Shown: positions 14,956-22,276 of the stretch, in pieces
Numbering within the stretch: the stretch's first letter is position 1
Layout: every line of letters begins with the position of its first letter
IMG/VR virus record: IMGVR_UViG_3300028780_000007
Coordinates: 1-56,682 of that record
Length of the DNA: 56,682 nucleotides
Reading direction: 5' to 3' (one strand)
Source of the DNA: a virus
Translations under genes and position numbers: made by a program
The notes under the pieces: model-generated
What the model was told of the DNA's origin: nothing
Seen by the model: only the letters and a program-made list of their open reading frames with translations
Databases searched by the model: none

Positions 14956-15266
14956 TGCACCAAATGACTGATGGTCGAACGTGCAGATGGCCCGAGGGTC
15001 ATAGGGGTTGTTGTACTCTTTTTAAGCCTACTGTTTACGACGAAATTCGCCAGGAGCGGAAGGCGCAGGACAAGAAGTGGGGCGGCGCTGCGCACGATGA
15101 TGTGCATACGCAGTTTGATTGGTGTGAATTCATCCGACACCATACAAGCAGGGCCGTGGGTGGCCGTAAAAAGGACGATTACCGGAAGCAAATGATTCGA
15201 GTTGCAGCGCTCGCGGTTGCCGCCGTTCAATCGTTCGATCGAATCCACGGCAAAACGAAAGGATAA
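14955..15266 (+). CDS. Conserved phage protein (YDEI..ER..QD.KWGG family)
   Basis: 103 aa. N-terminal cysteine/histidine segment (CRWPEGHRGCC) followed by YDEIRQERKAQDKKWGGAAHDDVH, W..FI, and YRKQMIRVAALAVAAVQSFDR. I recognise this order from a widespread phage family of unknown function, sometimes next to nucleotide-pool enzymes, as here (MazG-like gene downstream). The tandem conserved D/H residues could bind a metal. Confidence 0.7.
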   Translation: MHQMTDGRTCRWPEGHRGCCTLFKPTVYDEIRQERKAQDKKWGGAAHDDVHTQFDWCEFIRHHTSRAVGGRKKDDYRKQMIRVAALAVAAVQSFDRIHGKTKG

Positions 15267-15271
15267 ATTTT

Positions 15272-15622
15272 ATGGATCTAAATGGTTACGCCAAGCAAGT
15301 TCACGTTGCTAACGAAAAGTGGTGGAAGGATGTGCGGACGGGCGAGCCGGTCGATCGCAATTTCGGAGAATTGATTGCCTTGTGTCATTCGGAGTTGTCG
15401 GAAGCGTTGGAAGGTCACCGCAAGGATTTGCAGGACGACAAACTACCAAACCGCAAAATGGTTGAGGTCGAGTTAGTGGACTGTATGATCAGGATTTTCG
15501 ACATGGGCGCTGGGCTTGGAATGGATCTCGAAGGCGCCTATCAAGAGAAAATGGCTTTCAACGCTGCCCGCGCGGACCACAAGCCAGAGAATCGCGTTCT
15601 ACCTGGTGGGAAAAAGTATTAG
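15272..15622 (+). CDS. MazG-like nucleotide pyrophosphohydrolase
   Basis: 116 aa. Two paired acidic motifs on helices, E-L-S-E-A-L-E (HSELSEALEGHRKDL) and E-V-E-L-V-D (VEVELVDCMIRIFD), are the metal-binding ExxE...ExxD pattern of all-alpha NTP pyrophosphatases. Known members hydrolyse NTPs or alarmones such as (p)ppGpp; here it probably adjusts nucleotide pools during infection. Confidence 0.75.
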   Translation: MDLNGYAKQVHVANEKWWKDVRTGEPVDRNFGELIALCHSELSEALEGHRKDLQDDKLPNRKMVEVELVDCMIRIFDMGAGLGMDLEGAYQEKMAFNAARADHKPENRVLPGGKKY

Positions 15623-15624
15623 AG

Positions 15625-16194
15625 ATGCTTGACCTTGCCCCATATCGAATCGCCGATGCGCAGGAGTCGGCAGACCTTCATCGACGTGCGCTCGGCGATT
15701 CGATCATCTACGACGGATCCTTCAAGCCTGTAACGCTCTCGCACAAGTTTGAGTTTGACTGCAAGCGTACCGGGAAGTGCTGCCGGCGCCGCGGGCCGGC
15801 GCAGAACTTCATTGGCATTACGTCCGACGTGCGGAGGATTAAGAACTATTGTGACGAGCACGGAATGGTGGTGGCCGGTTTGGTTCACGGGCGCGTGTTG
15901 AATCTTGACGGTTACTCGGAGAAGCGACGGCCGGTGGCGTACCTCGGCGGAGCGATTCTTGATTGCCAATTCTTGCGGGAGAATGACTGCTCGATTCATC
16001 CGGCGCGGCCGACGCTGTGCGCAACGATGCCGATTGGGTTCATTGTCGACCATCCCGCAAAACTGGTGGCGCTGGGATTTCAGACCAAGATGTTCGATAT
16101 CTGCCCGGAGTGTATGCAGGGGCCGTTGGTTTCGGTTGAGGATCACATTCGCGGCGTGATAACGCTGGAGTTGATTAAGGGGATGGAGGGTTGA
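15625..16194 (+). CDS. YkgJ-type cysteine-cluster protein
   Basis: 189 aa. Cysteines arranged as DCKRTGKCCRRRG and CQFLRENDCSIHPARPTLCATMP, then CPEC near the C-terminus: the UPF0153/YkgJ pattern that binds Zn or an Fe-S cluster. Function of the family is unsettled. Starts 2 bp after the MazG-like gene and ends in a TTGA overlap. Confidence 0.7.
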   Translation: MLDLAPYRIADAQESADLHRRALGDSIIYDGSFKPVTLSHKFEFDCKRTGKCCRRRGPAQNFIGITSDVRRIKNYCDEHGMVVAGLVHGRVLNLDGYSEKRRPVAYLGGAILDCQFLRENDCSIHPARPTLCATMPIGFIVDHPAKLVALGFQTKMFDICPECMQGPLVSVEDHIRGVITLELIKGMEG

Positions 16195-16370
16195 TTGACG
16201 ATATACGGAATTTCTCTGCGGCCGAGAGATGGATGGGGGTTCTGTTGACGTTCGCCGTTCTGGTTTTGTTCTGGATCTTTCTCGCTGTTCTTTGCGTCGT
16301 GTTTATCCCGCTTACGATATTGGGGCCGGCAGTGGGATCGGACTTTTACCACGAAAAGAGAATTCGATGA
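16191..16370 (+). CDS. Small membrane protein (TTG start)
   Basis: 59 aa beginning at TTG 16191, which overlaps the preceding stop, and ending in an ATGA overlap. A long hydrophobic stretch (residues 15-48) can make one long or two short helices; basic tail HEKRIR. Coupling on both sides supports reality. Confidence 0.6.
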   Translation: MIDDIRNFSAAERWMGVLLTFAVLVLFWIFLAVLCVVFIPLTILGPAVGSDFYHEKRIR

Positions 16371-16813
16371 ACACTGCGGCTAAAGGTCGGCGCCTTTTGA
16401 ACAAAACTGTGGCGAAGCTCAAGGAAATGGGCGCGCTTGCGGTTTTCCCGGCTAAAGGACTTCATCGCGGAGCTACGCATGGTGAGGGAATTCACCAAGT
16501 GGATTTAATCGCCTTCTTTGAAGATCATGTGGCGTGGGTGGAGTCGACCGACAAAAACCACCGTTCTCGAGCGCGAAAATACTTGCAAGCGTTGCCGGTA
16601 TTTCCCGTGATATACGTTTTGAGATTTATGGTTTTTGCTTGGGAAGAGAAGAATCCACACCCACTCATAGAAATTGTTCATGTTAAGCTACCGTCCATAT
16701 CTGGACGCGACTGGAGTAACGCCAATGCCGATGGTTCCAACGATGCTCGATTGCCCGACGTGCCTGAAGGAAGGGAAGCACAACCGTCTGAGCCGCGACG
16801 TACTGACGGATGA
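16367..16813 (+). CDS. Probable PD-(D/E)XK/VRR-type nuclease or Holliday-junction resolvase
   Basis: 148 aa. Basic N-terminus (KGRRLLNKTVAKLKE) and a middle HQVDLIAFFEDHVAWVESTDKNHRSRARKYLQALP, which follows the D...E-x-x resolvase layout (conserved D, then E two residues before K/T) and the 'R.RK.L..LP' tail of phage resolvases. The canonical lysine after E is shifted (E-S-T-D-K), so catalysis is unproven. The last 30 codons overlap the next gene and an operator-like site. Confidence 0.5.
   Translation: MNTAAKGRRLLNKTVAKLKEMGALAVFPAKGLHRGATHGEGIHQVDLIAFFEDHVAWVESTDKNHRSRARKYLQALPVFPVIYVLRFMVFAWEEKNPHPLIEIVHVKLPSISGRDWSNANADGSNDARLPDVPEGREAQPSEPRRTDG
16693..16706. promoter_or_regulatory. 14-bp palindromic operator-like site, copy 4
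   Basis: GTCCATATCTGGAC, inside the end of the resolvase-like gene and 19 bp before the ATG (16725) of the next gene, i.e. beside that gene's ribosome-binding site, as at copies 1, 5 and 6. Confidence 0.7.
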
Positions 16814-17207
16814 GCATTACTGTTTGGCCGATCACAAGTTTGCCGGCGAGCCGGCTGAGGCGGTAGCGGTCGCTCCGGATCCAGAGCCCGCGCGCGTGAA
16901 CGCGCCACCACCGGCGCCGCCAGTAAAGCCAGCGTCGGATGATCCTCCGCAGCCGCCAAGCGTGTTGACGCAGCAGGGTTTCGAGGTTCTTCGCGAGGCT
17001 GCCGCGAAAGAACTGGAAGATACATTTGGAAAGGCAATGAAACCAGAGGTCGAAGTAACTGCCGGCAACGATCGCCGCGTGACCGTCACGATTCCGGAAC
17101 GCGATTGGTCTGGGATCGTGGCATTAGCCGAGGAGAACAAAACATCGCCAGAACAGTACGTTCAAGATCGTATTGAGTATGGGTTGTCCAATGGCTGGTT
17201 CTTCTAA
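16725..17207 (+). CDS. Zinc-ribbon protein with a C-terminal 'GWF' domain (paralogue of 44974-45606)
   Basis: 160 aa from ATG 16725 (GGAG 8 bp upstream). N-terminal CPTC...C zinc ribbon (LDCPTCLKEGKHNR ... HYCLADHKF), a long proline/alanine linker (residues 50-90), and a C-terminal helical domain ending EQYVQDRIEYGLSNGWFF. The packaging-region protein at 44974 has the same order of ribbon and ending (YLQETILYALEQGWF), so the two are probably distant paralogues. Function unknown. Confidence 0.65.
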   Translation: MPMVPTMLDCPTCLKEGKHNRLSRDVLTDEHYCLADHKFAGEPAEAVAVAPDPEPARVNAPPPAPPVKPASDDPPQPPSVLTQQGFEVLREAAAKELEDTFGKAMKPEVEVTAGNDRRVTVTIPERDWSGIVALAEENKTSPEQYVQDRIEYGLSNGWFF

Positions 17208-17429
17208 ATGGCCGACGCCCGATTCAAGGCCGGGGATGTAACCGAGACGCTGATTCACGCCACTGAAAAAGCGTCGGAGATGGAAACCACGGATGTGTTG
17301 GTGCTTCTTTACAAGAGAGATCCCGATTCGGATAGTTTCCGTCTCAAGATCGTATGTTCGGATGATGTGACAATTGAGTGTGCGAACTGGTTGCTCGACA
17401 AAGCCAAAATGTTTTTGTTGAACGAATAA
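17208..17429 (+). CDS. Small phage protein of unknown function
   Basis: 73 aa, starts directly after the previous stop. Alpha-beta pattern with LVLLYKRDPDSDSFRLKIVCSDD, reminiscent of a small mixed domain that reports on a cellular state; no family known to me. Confidence 0.6.
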   Translation: MADARFKAGDVTETLIHATEKASEMETTDVLVLLYKRDPDSDSFRLKIVCSDDVTIECANWLLDKAKMFLLNE

Positions 17430-17447
17430 ATCTGATTGGAGGAAAGA

Positions 17448-17852
17448 ATGAGATTAGCATTGGCAAGTTTTTGGTTCGCTCTCACGATCACGATGATTGT
17501 TGTGCAGGATGTAAAGCCGCCCCAGGCGCCAGCGCCTCAAGCCGCGCCTGTACCGGTGCCGCCTGCAGCGCCGAAAGTTTATAAGCCCACCGAGGTTCAA
17601 GGGTTGAAGCTTCAGGTCGCCAAGGACCAAGTGGACATGGTGAAGATGCAGTATCAGAACGCCATGGGGCAGTTGAATTCAACCGTGGAGGCGGTCCGGA
17701 AGGAAGAGGGCTGGCCGGATACGGTGCTGTTCAACATGGACAGCATGACGTTCGTGGAAGGGCCGCCAAAGGCCGCCGCAGTGCCACCAACAACGCCGGC
17801 GCCAGCGAAGCCAGTGGAAGCTCCGAAGCCCGCTCCAAAGCCAAAGAGCTAA
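17448..17852 (+). CDS. Secreted or membrane-anchored proline-rich protein
   Basis: 134 aa; TTGGAGGAAAG before ATG 17448. Signal-anchor (residues 2-20), Pro/Ala-rich stretch, a helical central region (TEVQGLKLQVAKDQVDMVKMQYQNAMGQL) and a Pro/Lys-rich C-terminus. Likely spans the inner membrane with the body in the periplasm. Role unknown. Confidence 0.6.
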   Translation: MRLALASFWFALTITMIVVQDVKPPQAPAPQAAPVPVPPAAPKVYKPTEVQGLKLQVAKDQVDMVKMQYQNAMGQLNSTVEAVRKEEGWPDTVLFNMDSMTFVEGPPKAAAVPPTTPAPAKPVEAPKPAPKPKS

Positions 17853-17870
17853 ACGTGCCAGAGTAAAACC

Positions 17871-18221
17871 ATGCGGAATCTTTACCAAAACTATCCGTGG
17901 TCGGCCGAGGTTCCTGAAGAGAACGCGGCGTTTGATCATATCCGTTTGACGGCGTTTCATCGGGACACGGAAGATAAGATCAACCCTGAAACCGGCGAGG
18001 TTTGGCCTGCTACGTTTGAGTATTACGGCCGGATCCTCGCTGTTCGCAAGCGAGACGGAACCTTTTTCTACGTGAATATGACCTTGGACAAAGACTTCGC
18101 TGAGTGGCCGGAAGAAAAGCAGCAATCTTATTTGGATTCCAAGGTGATCATTTCGATGATGTTTCTAAACACGTTTGCGGATTGCGCTTGCACCGCGCAG
18201 CAGCCTTGTCCGCGGCATTAG
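17871..18221 (+). CDS. Phage protein of unknown function
   Basis: 116 aa. An alpha-beta domain with TFEYYGRILAVRKRDGTFFYVNMTLDKDF and a cysteine-rich tail (FADCACTAQQPC). Last plus-strand gene before the minus-strand block; 118 bp of apparently non-coding sequence separate it from the convergent gene at 18340. Confidence 0.6.
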   Translation: MRNLYQNYPWSAEVPEENAAFDHIRLTAFHRDTEDKINPETGEVWPATFEYYGRILAVRKRDGTFFYVNMTLDKDFAEWPEEKQQSYLDSKVIISMMFLNTFADCACTAQQPCPRH

Positions 18222-18339
18222 GTGGGAAGCGGAGGCGCTCGGGGGAGCGCCCCGCAGGGGTGTTCGGTTGTCCCGCGGTGAAGGGGACGGACTGAACGCT
18301 TCGAAAGATACCTTCAGTACTGGTACTGCGTCAAGCGGA

Positions 18340-18513
18340 TTAGCCGAGAAAAACGTCCAAGAACTTCTGCCATGCGCTCTTTGGAAGAGCCACAACGACT
18401 ACCGGCTCCTTTGTGAACACTCGAGCGGGGATGGCAGTGGGGGCGATCTCCGCGATTACGTGATGCTTCACCGGCTTCTTCGATTTTGGATGTTTCTTGT
18501 TGCGTTTGGGCAT
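18340..18513 (-). CDS. Small basic phage protein
   Basis: 57 aa; near-perfect AAAAAAGGAGG upstream of its ATG (complement of 18511-18513). Lysine-rich N-terminus (PKRNKKHPKSKKPVKHH) followed by a more hydrophobic half ending SAWQKFLDVFLG. Last gene of the minus-strand operon, 18 bp from the one before. Function unknown. Confidence 0.65.
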   Translation of the reverse strand: MPKRNKKHPKSKKPVKHHVIAEIAPTAIPARVFTKEPVVVVALPKSAWQKFLDVFLG

Positions 18514-18531
18514 GACAGCCTCCTTTTTTAA

Positions 18532-19032
18532 TTAAGAAACGAGATCGGGACCATCTTCAAGGGCACAACACGCTGTAGGAGCCACGCCAGCCGCCCAGAT
18601 CCGGCAAAATAAGGGCCTGCCGTCGTTATCTGGATGTTTGGCCTTATCTGCGTACTCGCAGCGCTTACAACCGAAGCCAAGGGCCTTGGGGCGCTCCGCG
18701 TAGCCGGCCATTTCCTTCGAGTATTTCTTGGATGGAACGGTGTCCGTGCCACGTTCGGCTTCCTCGCGCTTCCAGAACATGCAGGAGCCGGCTTCCATGG
18801 AAATCTTGCCTTCTACCCAAGTACAGCCGCTCGAGCCCTTCTTACGAATGCACTCACCGCACAGGTAATCTCCGTGGTGATCGTAGAAAGGGCCAAATTC
18901 GTAGTAAAACGCGGCGGTCTCCGCCTCGTGGCGCCGGCGAGACTCCGCGCCATAGTCGCGGTTTTTGGGCTCAAGGTAGCCCGAGGCGTTCTTGGTTAGC
19001 TGGTCGATCGCGACGTCGAAATCACGCGGCAT
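18532..19032 (-). CDS. Cysteine-rich phage protein
   Basis: 166 aa. Two cysteine groups: GDYLCGECIRKKGSSGCTWVEGKISMEAGSCMFW (four Cys spaced like a high-potential or metal site) and GFGCKRCEYADK ... LFCRIWAAGVAPTACC. The first resembles small ferredoxin-like/DUF motifs in phage 'virion-associated' hypotheticals, but I cannot name it. Charged, soluble. Confidence 0.65.
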   Translation of the reverse strand: MPRDFDVAIDQLTKNASGYLEPKNRDYGAESRRRHEAETAAFYYEFGPFYDHHGDYLCGECIRKKGSSGCTWVEGKISMEAGSCMFWKREEAERGTDTVPSKKYSKEMAGYAERPKALGFGCKRCEYADKAKHPDNDGRPLFCRIWAAGVAPTACCALEDGPDLVS

Positions 19033-19105
19033 GGCCAGAAGGGTAGCAAAGTGCAGGGATGGCTCAAAGAAATTCGTAGGGGTGTGGTTCTGTACGGTAA
19101 ACGGC

Positions 19106-19134
19106 TTGACGCGCTCGCTGTTTTGCCTTAGATT
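19106..19134 (+). promoter_or_regulatory. Promoter, conserved-spacer class, reading against the operon
   Basis: TTGACG (19106-19111), 17-bp spacer beginning CGCTCGCTGTTTT, TAGATT (19129-19134). It is on the plus strand inside a run of minus-strand genes and faces a hairpin terminator 22 bp away rather than a gene. Confidence 0.75.
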
Positions 19135-19140
19135 GCTTTG

Positions 19141-19209
19141 GGGACGTTTGGAAGGAACCGGGGAAGCTAATGAGCTCCCAAGCTTACCTTCCCCGGTTTA
19201 TTTCTTTCT
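19141..19209 (+). ncRNA. Candidate small RNA (promoter to terminator, ~65 nt)
   Basis: Predicted RNA from about 19141 to the U-rich end near 19205. No open frame fits. It is expressed from the promoter at 19106 and ends in the hairpin at 19156-19198. It is antisense to the last bases of the 19198-19431 gene, and the sequence between the two minus genes. Inferred from the arrangement; not verified. Confidence 0.5.
19156..19209 (+). terminator. Intrinsic terminator
   Basis: 11-bp stem AACCGGGGAAG (19156-19166) with CTTCCCCGGTT (19188-19198), 21-nt loop, then TTTATTTCTTTCT on the plus strand. The stem also overlaps the end of the minus-strand gene 19198-19431 and could help end that transcript, but the T-tract favours the plus direction. 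Confidence 0.65.
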
Positions 19210-19431
19210 GAAATCACTCGCATTCGGACACGAAACGAAATGCGGCTCGCGCACGTCGCCGGTAGCGTGCTGAATCGTGGCCGTGCTCTTCACGCTCATC
19301 GGCATTTTCTTCCCACCGTTTGTAATCCACCACTCAATTGTCTCGCCGCAGCCGCGACAATTTGCGTCCCCGGTGTACTCGTAGCCAGCAGCTTTCAGTT
19401 CGTCGGATGTCGCTGGAAATTTCAAAGCCAT
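19198..19431 (-). CDS. Small zinc-binding phage protein
   Basis: 77 aa; AAGGAG upstream of the ATG. C-x2-C near residue 25 (DANCRGCGETIEWWITNGGKKMPM) and H...H...C at the end (QHATGDVREPHFVSC), enough for one zinc. The motif CRGCG..I.W..T..GK.MP is frequent in phage proteins of unknown role. Confidence 0.7.
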   Translation of the reverse strand: MALKFPATSDELKAAGYEYTGDANCRGCGETIEWWITNGGKKMPMSVKSTATIQHATGDVREPHFVSCPNASDFRKK

Positions 19432-19454
19432 TCGGTTCTCCTTTTTTTGCGTTT

Positions 19455-19468
19455 GTCCATATATGGAC
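19455..19468. promoter_or_regulatory. 14-bp palindromic operator-like site, copy 5
   Basis: Perfect palindrome GTCCATATATGGAC in the 43-bp gap between two minus-strand genes, just upstream of the ribosome-binding site of 19198-19431. Flanked by GATTCG, the same extension as copies 1 and 6. Confidence 0.75.
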
Positions 19469-19474
19469 GATTCG

Positions 19475-19753
19475 TCAACCCGTGTAGCCTGGGGCGCCTG
19501 GAGTATTCCAGTTCACTTCGTCGCTTTTGATGTGGCGTTTCACGCGTTGCAGCGAGCCGAGATCGTCCGCGCGCACCAGGCGCCGACAGCACACCCACTT
19601 GATTTCCAGTTGGTTCATCAACAGTAATAGCATGTGGACGCCGCGCACGCGGTCCGCCTCGAGAACTTCCTTGACGTGGCCTTCGAAGCCGCGGCGGACC
19701 ACGGCGCTGCCGGGGAGGATGTCGCAGTTGCAGACGATGGGCTCGAGTTTCAT
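19475..19753 (-). CDS. Phage protein of unknown function
   Basis: 92 aa: C-x-C near the start (EPIVCNCDILPGSAVV), then a helical part with VHMLLLLMNQLEIKWVCCRRLVRADDLGSLQRVKRH. No family recognised. Start overlaps the stop of the small membrane gene before it (TAAATG). Confidence 0.6.
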   Translation of the reverse strand: MKLEPIVCNCDILPGSAVVRRGFEGHVKEVLEADRVRGVHMLLLLMNQLEIKWVCCRRLVRADDLGSLQRVKRHIKSDEVNWNTPGAPGYTG

Positions 19754-19852
19754 TTATCCTCGTAGCGGTGGTGGTGAGATTCTGTGAAAAACTAACGCCG
19801 CCGTTATAAAGATGGTCACGAAGATCAGGTTAATGGTGGCGAGTACCTTCAT
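19754..19852 (-). CDS. Small single-helix membrane protein
   Basis: 32 aa: one hydrophobic helix (LATINLIFVTIFITAALVF) and a proline-rich cytoplasmic tail. ATGA overlap with 19849-20091 upstream and TAAATG junction with the gene downstream support translation. One of several single-helix proteins in this phage. Confidence 0.55.
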   Translation of the reverse strand: MKVLATINLIFVTIFITAALVFHRISPPPLRG

Positions 19853-20091
19853 TGTTGGATGGTTACCTCGCCGACGAGACGAGCACGACCAAAGGCAGAA
19901 CAGTTTTCGAGTCGGTGCGAAACCATGGCCGTCAATAGTTCGGGAAGCGCTAACACGGCCAACGCTTCAAGGTCGCAATCGTGTGCGATGGTTGGAGGGA
20001 AGGGAACGGCTGCATTCGCCGATTCTTCTTCCGGTTCTTCGTGGAATCGTGCTCCGCAGAGCTCGCAAGAGTAAATGCCGAACTTTTTCAT
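19849..20091 (-). CDS. Small zinc-finger protein
   Basis: 80 aa. C-x2-C at the N-terminus (YSCELCGARFHEEPEEES) and H-x-C further on, then a helical C-terminus. Coupled by ATGA to neighbours on both sides. Function unknown. Confidence 0.6.
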   Translation of the reverse strand: MKKFGIYSCELCGARFHEEPEEESANAAVPFPPTIAHDCDLEALAVLALPELLTAMVSHRLENCSAFGRARLVGEVTIQQ

Positions 20092-20195
20092 CGTTTTCCT
20101 TTTGGCCAGAATTTACGGAATCCCCATAAAATAAACATGAACAGAAATGGGGTGAGTTTCAGCAAGCGTTCGTCGATTGGGATCAATAGATTCAT
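20088..20195 (-). CDS. Small single-helix membrane protein
   Basis: 35 aa, hydrophobic centre (LTPFLFMFILWGF) with a basic tail (RKFWPKGKR). ATGA overlaps on both sides. Not previously named as far as I can tell. Confidence 0.55.
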   Translation of the reverse strand: MNLLIPIDERLLKLTPFLFMFILWGFRKFWPKGKR

Positions 20196-20353
20196 GTTTT
20201 GCTTTCGAGTGTCATCGTGATTCGCGTTGGGAATGGGCGCGGCAGGTCTGCTTTCGGGATATAGATTTTGTATGCGCCACCGATGGAAGCGTCACCGTAA
20301 ATCACGGTGTTGGGTGTCTCGCGGATTGGGCCTAGCTCAGTGATTATTTTCAT
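20192..20353 (-). CDS. Small beta-rich phage protein
   Basis: 53 aa: MKIITELGPIRETPNTVIYG ... GGAYKIYIPKADLP. The pattern, with a conserved 'Y-x-P' ending, is of the type seen in small phage proteins next to ATPases. Overlaps the GHKL ATPase stop by ATGA. Confidence 0.6.
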   Translation of the reverse strand: MKIITELGPIRETPNTVIYGDASIGGAYKIYIPKADLPRPFPTRITMTLESKT

Positions 20354-21417
20354 GGTTGTGATGGGTCGAGGCTTTGGATGATCTCGTCGAGCTCCTGAAG
20401 CATGGTTGAATCCATATTCCACGAATAGCTTTCACGGAATGCGCGCAAGCGTTCGGCCGGCGTTTTGGTGCTTGGGATGAACCACGATTTAACTTTGCGA
20501 AGCAGCGTTTTGACTGTTTCGGGAACCAAAACCCATTTCATGCCGGCGCTGGTAGCGCGTTCGATTTCGTCTTGACTTGAAACTGGTACGGCTGCCGGGC
20601 CGTGCTTCGCAACGAAATACCGATATTGATGATTTACCAGCGGCTTTTCGGGACTGGCGTGTGCTTCAATGTAGCGAACATCCGGTGCCTGGGTGCGAAG
20701 AAGTTCAAGTGCGCGATTGCTTTTTCGGTCTACCCAGAGTCTCGAGGTTTCGTAGCTTAGATCGAAGCCGTTCACCATTCCGCGGTCGCGATCGAGCTTG
20801 ATGATTCCTGGTGGGAATGAATAACCGCAATGAAAATCCTTTGCGGTCGATACATATAAACTTCCAACGTAAATGCGGCCTTTTTCTTGCGGTTCTTCAA
20901 GGATCCAAGAAAGTTTGCTGTCTTTGGAAGAAGCGTGGATGTTCTTTTGAATCATTTTCCAGTCTGACGGCAGAATGCCGCCAACAAGGAATTGAACGCC
21001 TTTGTGTTCCTCGTGCGGTTCCGTGTAGATGTTCAGTACCGTGGAGTTGAAGGTTTCATCGTGCTCGAGTCGTGCCGTCCATTTTTCGCTGCCGCTCAGA
21101 ATCTCTACGCCGTGAGTTTTCAGACGGCACAAGACCAACAACGCCAGTTTGTAGCCTTCGCCAAACTTCCCGCGTTGATCCTGGTCGTCGCGCTTGGATG
21201 TTTTTCCCAGAACGAGAGTTTCCGGAGAGAGTTGTCCTTTCGAAGTGGTGATGCGCAGAATGCCTTGAGCAACGTCGTCCTCGTATTCAATCTTTGCGAT
21301 GCACGTCGGATCGTGCGTTTGCTCGTCGAGCGCATTCTGGTAAATCTCGCGTATCGCCTCCCAAAGCCCCCAGTGCGCAACGTACTCCGGAGAAATTGGC
21401 AACGTGAATTTGTTCAT
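20350..21417 (-). CDS. GHKL-type ATPase (HATPase fold)
   Basis: 355 aa. N-box helix WEAIREIYQNALDE (E24, N28, D31), a loop ending GKTSKRDDQDQRGKFGEGYKLALLVL (the G2-box type glycine loop with lid), and a strand before it (ILRITTSKGQL). These are the nucleotide-binding elements of the GyrB/Hsp90/MutL/histidine-kinase superfamily; no kinase dimerisation or receiver domain is present. MORC-like or Hsp90-like ATPases of this kind are often part of defence or counter-defence, so the role here is open. Encoded in a minus-strand operon of small accessory genes. Confidence 0.75.
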   Translation of the reverse strand: MNKFTLPISPEYVAHWGLWEAIREIYQNALDEQTHDPTCIAKIEYEDDVAQGILRITTSKGQLSPETLVLGKTSKRDDQDQRGKFGEGYKLALLVLCRLKTHGVEILSGSEKWTARLEHDETFNSTVLNIYTEPHEEHKGVQFLVGGILPSDWKMIQKNIHASSKDSKLSWILEEPQEKGRIYVGSLYVSTAKDFHCGYSFPPGIIKLDRDRGMVNGFDLSYETSRLWVDRKSNRALELLRTQAPDVRYIEAHASPEKPLVNHQYRYFVAKHGPAAVPVSSQDEIERATSAGMKWVLVPETVKTLLRKVKSWFIPSTKTPAERLRAFRESYSWNMDSTMLQELDEIIQSLDPSQP

Positions 21418-21650
21418 TCGCTAACCTCGTTTTTCTCAAGTTCCCAGGCCTTTACGGTCGCGTAAGCGCTGGCAATCGCAGTACTTACCACGTCGGCGCT
21501 GACGATAACGACCAGGAAAACGAGATAGAGAATCCCTAAGATCGCCGAGAGGATGTTGCGGCAAACATCGTTGTAAATAGCCTCCGGGCGCGGTCGGCTG
21601 GACGCCAAACGCTCGGTTGCCTCTTTCGCGCGGGCGAGAAGTGATGTCAT
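21414..21650 (-). CDS. Small membrane protein
   Basis: 78 aa with a long hydrophobic segment (residues 33-66, SAILGILYLVFLVVIVSADVVSTAIASAY) between charged ends. Likely one or two membrane helices. Directly upstream of, and overlapping, the GHKL ATPase gene; the two may cooperate at the membrane. Confidence 0.6.
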   Translation of the reverse strand: MTSLLARAKEATERLASSRPRPEAIYNDVCRNILSAILGILYLVFLVVIVSADVVSTAIASAYATVKAWELEKNEVSE

Positions 21651-21862
21651 TTTGCCCCCATGCTTTTTGCTGCGGCCAGAGCTTTTTCGAGCAGTCGTTC
21701 GATCATGGTTATTTCGACGATTTCGCCTTTTGGTCCCGGTTTGTTGACCATGAAGTTAGCCTCGCCACGCTGTCTTGCGGACAGCAAAATGCTCGATAAA
21801 ACGCCTAATTCGTATGCTGTCAGTCGTATAACGCGATCTTCAGGAAGCCAGTTCGATGCCAT
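21647..21862 (-). CDS. Small helical phage protein
   Basis: 71 aa. VIRLTAYELGVLSSILLSARQRGE and a C-terminal VEITMIERLLEKALAAAKS helix. Resembles small phage proteins of unknown role with 'LT.EE...L..ILL'. ATGA overlap with the gene downstream. Confidence 0.6.
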   Translation of the reverse strand: MASNWLPEDRVIRLTAYELGVLSSILLSARQRGEANFMVNKPGPKGEIVEITMIERLLEKALAAAKSMGAK

Positions 21863-21905
21863 TTTTCCTCTTTCTCCGTGTCGCTTTCACTTTTCCTCGT
21901 TACCT

Positions 21906-22091
21906 TCAAAGTGGTGGTCGCTTAAGCCCTTCTAAGTGCATTTTGTGCAAAATGTCCGCGAGGATCTCAAGATCGCTAAGAGTCGCTGGAATGTCCTGAA
22001 AACGCGCGGAGCGCAGAGCGTTCTTGAGCCATTCCGAAGTGCTGGAATTGGACAACAACCTCTCCGCTTCGAGTTGAGCTTTACTCTTCAC
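21906..22091 (-). CDS. Small helical phage protein (GTG start)
   Basis: 61 aa, GTG start inside the 3' end of the gene before it. Helical throughout; contains ATLSDLEILADILHKMHLEG. A 43-bp gap separates it from the next gene. Function unknown. Confidence 0.55.
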   Translation of the reverse strand: MKSKAQLEAERLLSNSSTSEWLKNALRSARFQDIPATLSDLEILADILHKMHLEGLKRPPL

Positions 22092-22266
22092 GTGTATCCC
22101 TGAGTAGGTTTTTGACTTTCACGCCAACGCTGCCGGCTTTGGCCTCGTCGATCAGGCAACCGCGCGGGCAAATTATTTCTCCGGTGATGGCTTCGTTGAG
22201 CATAGCCTTCTCCATTTCCGTGAAATTCTCTCGAATGCGGTTCCAATCTTCTGCTGTTAGCAACAT
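22081..22266 (-). CDS. Small phage protein
   Basis: 61 aa: LTAEDWNRIRENFTEMEKAMLNEAI, then a C-x3-C pair (IICPRGCLIDEAKAG). No family recognised. Overlaps the next gene by 11 bp. Confidence 0.6.
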   Translation of the reverse strand: MLLTAEDWNRIRENFTEMEKAMLNEAITGEIICPRGCLIDEAKAGSVGVKVKNLLRDTREE

Positions 22267-22276
22267 TTGTGGCCTC

